Source: Selenomonadaceae bacterium (GTDB lineage Bacteria > Bacillota > Negativicutes > Selenomonadales > Selenomonadaceae). Taken from it: a stretch of DNA of 45,810 bases. The stretch is taken from NCBI GenBank assembly GCA_017470715.1, contig JAFUYE010000143.1, positions 1-45,810 of the forward strand, written 5' to 3'. The notes beneath the pieces were generated by a model that had not been told where the DNA came from, did no database searches, and saw only the letters and a program-made list of their open reading frames with translations. Made by a program: the position numbers and the translations under genes. Positions 42,249 through 45,810 of the stretch are shown piece after piece (the first letter of the stretch is position 1; each line of letters starts with the position of its first letter).

Positions 42249-43922
42249 ATGGAAAAAAATTCTGAGCATCGAAAAATTCTTGACGATTTGTTTGACGCCT
42301 TTACGATTCTCGGACGCGGCAGTTATGTTTCGCTGTACGACGTGAAAGGAAATTTGACGCGCTACAGCCCGGCCGCCGTTGAATTGTTCGGCTTGCAAGG
42401 CGAATATATTCCTTCGGGCGATTTTAACTGGTCAAATTACGTTCACCCCGAAGACAGAATCCGCTACGAAAAAGTTATGCGTTCGCTCCTTGAAAAAAGA
42501 ACTTCAAATTACGACTTGACTTATCGCACGCGGCTTAAAGACGGCACTTACGCGACGTTTCGATATATCGGCGCGGTGATTTACGACACATACGGCTTGC
42601 CCGAATTAATCGGCGGAATCATGATTAACGAAGGCTTGACCGAAAGCACCGACCCCGTGACGATTTTGCGCAACAAGTACGGATTTTTCCAAGACATTGC
42701 CGCCGCCGTCGAACTGCATAAAAATTGCGTCGCGGTTTTGTGCGGGATAAATCACATGGAAAAAATCAACGAGGCTCGCGGTTACAATTTCGGCAACGCG
42801 ATTTTGCAACAGGCAGCGTGGTTGTTGCAAGAAATTATCGGGCAGGACGGCACTGTTTATCGCATGGACGGAGCAAAGTTCGCGTTCATTACCGAAAGTC
42901 TTTCGCCCGAAGAAGTCGCCGTCAAGTACGAAAAATTTCGTCGCGGCGCGCAGTCAGGTTTGCCCGTCAAAAATGTTCGTCAAGTGCTCAACGTTTCGGG
43001 CGGCATGTTCGCGTTTGAAGGCGGGCAAGTCAGCGAACAGACGATTAATGCTTGCTTGAAGTTTGCCTTCAACGACTCGAAATTTCATCACAACGGCAAA
43101 CTAGTCAACTACAACGGCGCACCCGGTCTGAAGACGGACGAATCACTTGAGTTGCTTGACGAAATTCGCAACTGCATTTTGCTTGACTGCGAAGGTTTTT
43201 CTCTGCGTTATCAGCCGGTTTTCGACGCGCAAACCGAAAAGCTCACGTCGATTGAGGCGTTGCTCTGTTGGCACAGCGATCGTTTCGGGGACGTGCCGCC
43301 GTCAGCTTATGTGCCCGTGCTGGAAAGTGATTTTCTGTTTGAGGAGCTGGGCTATTGGATTTTGCGCCGCGCAATGAATGACGCACGTCACTTGCTGGAA
43401 AAAAATCCCGCGTTGATTTTAAGCGTGAACATTTCGCCCGCGCAGATTGTCGACGATTTGTTGTTGGAAGAAATTGACAAAATTTCAATCGCGACGGGCT
43501 TCCCGTTGCAAAATCTGTGCTTTGAACTGACGAAAAGTTGTCGACAAATTGAGCCGTACATTTTGCGCCGAATCATCCGCGCACTTAAACGCAAGGGTAT
43601 TCTGTGCCTGATTGATGATTTCGGCAGCGGCGTCGCGTCGATTGATTTTCTGCGTGACCTTGCGCCGGATTTCATCAAGCTCGAAAAAGGTTACATTGCG
43701 AACATCAGCGAAGAAAATTCGGGCAACCTGCAAATTGTTCGACACCTGTCGCAAATGGCGTCGGAACTCGGCACGAAAGTTTGTCTCAAGGGCATTGAAG
43801 ACGCCGCGATTCGCGCAGTGATAAGACAATTTCCCGTCACGAACGTGCAAGGACATTTTTGGTCGGAAGCTTTATCGCCCGAAGAAATTGCAGAAAAATA
43901 TTTCGGTCGCGATAACGTTTGA
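42249..43922 (+). CDS. PAS-GGDEF-EAL protein, probably a c-di-GMP sensor or weak phosphodiesterase
   Basis: 557 residues from the ATG at 42249 (CGGAG upstream). PAS fold at about 20-125 (YSPAAVELFGL, VHPEDRIRYEK). The GGDEF domain (138-285) has RMDGAKF (205-211) in place of GG[DE]EF, so cyclase activity is unlikely. EAL domain (310-545): EAL 336-338, N394, E426, DDFGSG (D456, D457) and K477 remain. The EGVE motif reads LKGIE (513-517), with Lys for the first Glu, so hydrolysis of c-di-GMP is doubtful. No membrane segment. It is possibly cotranscribed with the antiporter. Confidence 0.88.
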   Translation: MEKNSEHRKILDDLFDAFTILGRGSYVSLYDVKGNLTRYSPAAVELFGLQGEYIPSGDFNWSNYVHPEDRIRYEKVMRSLLEKRTSNYDLTYRTRLKDGTYATFRYIGAVIYDTYGLPELIGGIMINEGLTESTDPVTILRNKYGFFQDIAAAVELHKNCVAVLCGINHMEKINEARGYNFGNAILQQAAWLLQEIIGQDGTVYRMDGAKFAFITESLSPEEVAVKYEKFRRGAQSGLPVKNVRQVLNVSGGMFAFEGGQVSEQTINACLKFAFNDSKFHHNGKLVNYNGAPGLKTDESLELLDEIRNCILLDCEGFSLRYQPVFDAQTEKLTSIEALLCWHSDRFGDVPPSAYVPVLESDFLFEELGYWILRRAMNDARHLLEKNPALILSVNISPAQIVDDLLLEEIDKISIATGFPLQNLCFELTKSCRQIEPYILRRIIRALKRKGILCLIDDFGSGVASIDFLRDLAPDFIKLEKGYIANISEENSGNLQIVRHLSQMASELGTKVCLKGIEDAAIRAVIRQFPVTNVQGHFWSEALSPEEIAEKYFGRDNV

Positions 43923-44089
43923 ATTGTTCGATTGCAGCGCATCAACGGCGAAGAATTTGCCAAAAAAATTTTCGGCAACATGATTGTCGACGCACGAAAT
44001 TTTTTGACCGTGCCAACGTTTGATTCGGCTAAAGTTGCGAAAATCCGGCCGTCACGGATGACGGCCGCAGCCGACGCATTTGCGTGACG
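43923..44089 (+). pseudogene. Open, protein-like remnant after the EAL gene
   Basis: In the same frame as the EAL gene, directly after its stop, the sequence stays open to 44089 and reads LQRINGEEFAKKIFGNM then FLTVPTFDSAKVAKI, running into the repeat element. The start INGEEFA recalls the opening of DAK2-domain proteins, but the match is short. There is no ATG or ribosome site. It may be a decayed gene or chance. Confidence 0.25.
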
Positions 44090-44240
44090 CAAATACCGTC
44101 GGCCAAATTGGTGACTCACACGCCGACTTATGTGATAACGCACCGTTCGCCCGCCGCGCAGGCGCGAGTTTCTTTGCTACTTTCTTTGCTCGGTCAAAGA
44201 AAGTAGATAACAACAAATCAAAATCAACGAACGAATTCAA
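44048..44240 (+). repeat. Dispersed structured element, copy 2
   Basis: Palindrome GGCCGTCACGGATGACGGCC (44048-44067); nested stem with outer GCCGACG/CGTCGGC and inner ATTTGCG/CGCAAAT (44071-44104); ACTCACACGCC; GTGATAACGC; CGCC-GCGCA-GGCG; perfect 12-bp hairpin CTACTTTCTTTG / CAAAGAAAGTAG (44177-44206) with loop CTCGGT. Arms differ from copy 1 by paired changes. A 25-bp direct repeat (43962-43986, 44248-44272) flanks it. Confidence 0.75.
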
Positions 44241-44269
44241 TCGTCGTAAAAAAATTTTCGGCAACATGA

Positions 44270-44296
44270 TTGCCAACGTTCAAAATATGTTATAAT
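44270..44296 (+). promoter_or_regulatory. Sigma-A promoter of the DUF6033-like gene
   Basis: TTGCCA (44270-44275), short 15-base spacer, TATAAT (44291-44296). It begins within the second copy of the 25-bp direct repeat. Confidence 0.5.
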
Positions 44297-44341
44297 CGCT
44301 CAAACAACGGAATGAGTTTTTTTGTTAAGGAGGCAACCATC

Positions 44342-45139
44342 ATGGCGAACACGATTAACCCGACTTATCTGTCGCAGTACAAAACGACAAGCGCGGTCGA
44401 CAAACGCTCGACGGCGAACAAAAATTCTGCGACCGGTGCCAATGCCGCAACAAATTTCGCGGGCGCAGATTCGTCTGTCGAAATTTCAAGCGCGGGTCTC
44501 GACGCGTTGGCGAAACTCAAAAGTGACACCGTCGACGAACAATCCGGCGGCGGTATCGGCGACGAAAGCAAACTTTCCGACAAGGCGAAAGGTTTTCTCG
44601 AAAATCTCCGCAAGAAGTACGGCGATTATGATTTCGTCATTTCCAACAACCTCGACGCGGCGGAAACCGTCGGCGGCACGAAGGAATATTCCGTCATGCT
44701 GACCGTTGACGAACTCGAACGCATGGCGGACGACGAAGAATATGCCGCCAAAGTCATGGGACAAGTCAAAGACGCGACAACCACGCTCAAAGATCTGTCC
44801 GAAAAAGATTTGGGCGAAGGCGTGCAGTTCTCGCAACTGTCCATTTCGTTCGACGACCAAGGTAACCAAAAACTTTTCGCGTCGCTGGAAAAAATGTCCG
44901 CCGACCAAAAGGAACGACTTGACGCTGCACGCGAAAAACGCGCCGAAGAGAAAAAAGCTGCCGACGAAAAATCCGCTCAAGCCGATAAATCTTTGGACGA
45001 AACCGACGACGACGAACCTTCCGGCACGCAGATTTTGTTCAAGAGCGCAGACGTGGAAGCCGACAACGTCGAAGATTTGCTGTCGAAAATTTTCAGCATC
45101 AAGTGGGACGAAATCGACGAAGAGGAAGCTTACATTTAA
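44342..45139 (+). CDS. DUF6033-like protein, acidic
   Basis: 265 residues from the ATG at 44342 (AAGGAGG 8 bases upstream). The N-terminus (1-60) is polar and low in complexity (MANTINPTYLSQYKTT, NAATNFAGADSSVEISSAGL), like that of surface or flagellar-associated proteins. The central part has KYGDYDFVISNNLDAAE, KEYSVMLTVDELERMADDEE and QLSISFDDQGNQKLFASLEK, a pattern I associate with DUF6033. A charged Ala/Lys/Glu coiled coil (about 195-235) follows, then an acidic end. No signal peptide and no function known. The codon bias (AAC, CTC, GAC) suggests fair expression. Confidence 0.7.
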   Translation: MANTINPTYLSQYKTTSAVDKRSTANKNSATGANAATNFAGADSSVEISSAGLDALAKLKSDTVDEQSGGGIGDESKLSDKAKGFLENLRKKYGDYDFVISNNLDAAETVGGTKEYSVMLTVDELERMADDEEYAAKVMGQVKDATTTLKDLSEKDLGEGVQFSQLSISFDDQGNQKLFASLEKMSADQKERLDAAREKRAEEKKAADEKSAQADKSLDETDDDEPSGTQILFKSADVEADNVEDLLSKIFSIKWDEIDEEEAYI

Positions 45140-45196
45140 ATTCATTGCATCACCGAAAAAATTATTCGGTTGACGCGAACTGAGTAAAAAATTTCG

Positions 45197-45238
45197 GCAC
45201 TCGCTCGACGGATACAAAATCTGCGGCGGGTGCTTTTT
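45197..45238 (+). terminator. Terminator of the DUF6033-like gene
   Basis: GCACTCGC (45197-45204) pairs with GCGGGTGC (45226-45233), one G-U, then TTTTT. Confidence 0.75.
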
Positions 45239-45302
45239 CGTGTTGTATTAGATTGATGGTCTGCAGTTTTATGTTATCGGATTACGAATTTGGCAATGCG
45301 GC

Positions 45303-45331
45303 TTGCAAAAAAATTTTCGCCGTGATAAACT
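45303..45331 (+). promoter_or_regulatory. Sigma-A promoter of tRNA-Arg
   Basis: TTGCAA (45303-45308), 17-base spacer, TAAACT (45326-45331), 11 bases before the tRNA. Confidence 0.7.
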
Positions 45332-45342
45332 GCCAAAATCGT

Positions 45343-45419
45343 GCGGTTGTAGCTCAGCAGGATAGAGCAACTGCCTCCTAAGCAGTAGGTCGTGCGTTCG
45401 AATCGCACCAATCGCACCA
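45343..45419 (+). tRNA. tRNA-Arg (anticodon CCU)
   Basis: Cloverleaf read by eye: acceptor GCGGTTG pairs with CAATCGC (one G-U); D arm GCTC/GAGC; anticodon stem ACTGC/GCAGT with loop CTCCTAA, giving anticodon CCT, which reads AGG; T arm GTGCG/CGCAC with TTCGAAT loop; discriminator A and encoded CCA (45417-45419). Total 77 bases. The sequence AATCGCACC is partly repeated by the T stem and acceptor. Confidence 0.95.
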
Positions 45420-45465
45420 ATCTGCAATTAGGAATTAAAAATTTGGCATTGAAATAAATCGTCGG

Positions 45466-45492
45466 GCTCTTCGCGCATGTGAAGGGCTTTTG
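45466..45492 (+). terminator. Terminator of tRNA-Arg
   Basis: GCTCTTC (45466-45472), loop GCGCATGT, GAAGGGC (45481-45487), TTTT. Confidence 0.65.
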
Positions 45493-45559
45493 TTGTATAC
45501 GGAGCGTTTTTGTGCAACAGCAATCGGAGTTTATCCGACGTTGTCGACGACGAAAATCC

Positions 45560-45708
45560 GGCCGTCAAGGATGACGGCCGCCGCCCGCGTATTTCGCGTG
45601 ATGCGAAATTTGCGGGCTCGACAACGCACGAATTATTGCAACGTTTGTTTTGCGAACGACCAAGCTCTCCGCAGGAGTGCCCTTTCTTTTGCAACTTTTC
45701 TTTGGGCA
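45560..45708 (+). repeat. Dispersed structured element, copy 3, interrupted by the IS
   Basis: Palindrome GGCCGTCAAGGATGACGGCC (45560-45579), the nested stem CCCGC...GCGGG with inner ATTTCGC/GCGAAAT as in copy 1, then a diverged middle. The left arm CAACTTTTCTTTG (45692-45704) and GGCA (45705-45708) stop exactly where the IS begins. No gene lies in 45420-45717. Confidence 0.65.
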
Positions 45709-45810
45709 CTTGAATTGTCAAACGAAGTGCAACGGGGTAGAAAACCACACTTCCCACGGTGATTTGTAACCCAAACATTTTCGCGGTCTCTGATTTAACT
45801 GCTCAACCAC
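45709..45810 (-). mobile_element. 3' end of an IS30-family insertion sequence (truncated by the window edge)
   Basis: Exact reverse complement of bases 21-122. The terminal repeat ends at 45709 (CTTGAATTG on plus). It borders the half hairpin of repeat copy 3. The rest of the element lies outside the window. Confidence 0.75.
45718..45810 (-). CDS. IS30-family transposase, C-terminal fragment
   Basis: Thirty codons read in from the right edge on minus and stop at 45720-45718. The residues are identical to those at the left edge, with NQRPRKCLGYKSPWEVW before the end. Only the extreme C-terminus is present. The pair of inward-facing identical fragments most simply marks assembly breaks at a multicopy IS. 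Confidence 0.85.
   Translation of the reverse strand: MVEQLNQRPRKCLGYKSPWEVWFSTPLHFV

Noticed and set aside
43923..44089. Intact DAK2-domain gene start
   Set aside because: The likeness covers about ten residues, there is no start signal, and the frame ends in the repeat. It is kept only as a low-confidence remnant.

Overview
This window looks like a chromosomal segment of a diderm, flagellated Firmicute of the class Negativicutes, close to the Selenomonas group. The signs of an outer membrane are a TonB-type protein, an LPS-type heptosyltransferase and CsaB, whose pyruvylated wall polymer anchors SLH outer-membrane proteins in that class. The signs of a Firmicutes core are TrmK, RadA, MurA, RecG and sigma-A promoters. 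Many starts are TTG or GTG, and runs of AAAAATTTT are common. This placement is inference; no rRNA gene is present to confirm it.

Layout. Both ends carry the same 3' piece of an IS30-family transposase, reading inward, so the window is probably a contig broken at IS copies. 0.2-5.3 kb: an orphan NirJ1-type radical SAM protein, a secreted alpha/beta hydrolase, a hypothetical gene, then an extracytoplasmic flavinylation locus (FMN lipoprotein and TonB on minus, ApbE on plus). 5.3-5.7 kb: a 311-bp internally deleted IS30 derivative. 5.7-7.1 kb (minus): TlpA-like lipoprotein, a tiny CXXC protein and trmD. 7.3-10.7 kb: csaB, two small envelope proteins, an HNH nuclease and an orphan siderophore/B12-type ATPase. 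10.9-12.7 kb (minus): a 617-residue acidic repeat protein with an FNLQRF start, sharing a duplicated two-way promoter with recG. 15-25.7 kb: phosphodiester glycosidase, S55 (SpoIVB-like) protein, murA, a pilin-like protein, flagellin with a sigma-28 promoter and CsrA-like leader, trmK-radA, and eno. 25.9-31.1 kb: two peptide-type ABC permeases with a 239-bp tandem duplication at their junction, a BrnT/BrnA toxin-antitoxin pair and leuS. 31.2-39.9 kb (minus): a tightly coupled operon pncB, two DUF5672 glycosyltransferases, an NhaC antiporter and a heptosyltransferase, preceded by a hybrid histidine kinase. 40.3-45.4 kb: a TIGR04076 protein, a second NhaC, a PAS-GGDEF-EAL protein, a DUF6033-like protein and tRNA-Arg(CCU).

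The most unusual layer is intergenic. A family of about 190-bp elements carries several stem-loops whose arms differ between copies by paired, compensating changes. Their last hairpin, with a polypurine/polypyrimidine stem and, at one locus, the loop GGCAAG, appears to be the insertion target of the IS30-family element: IS ends at both window edges and in the 5.3-kb remnant abut half of this hairpin. Other points are a terminator hairpin that contains the ribosome-binding site of the next gene, a 15-bp repeat palindrome upstream of pncB, and TTAGGAATT microsatellites.
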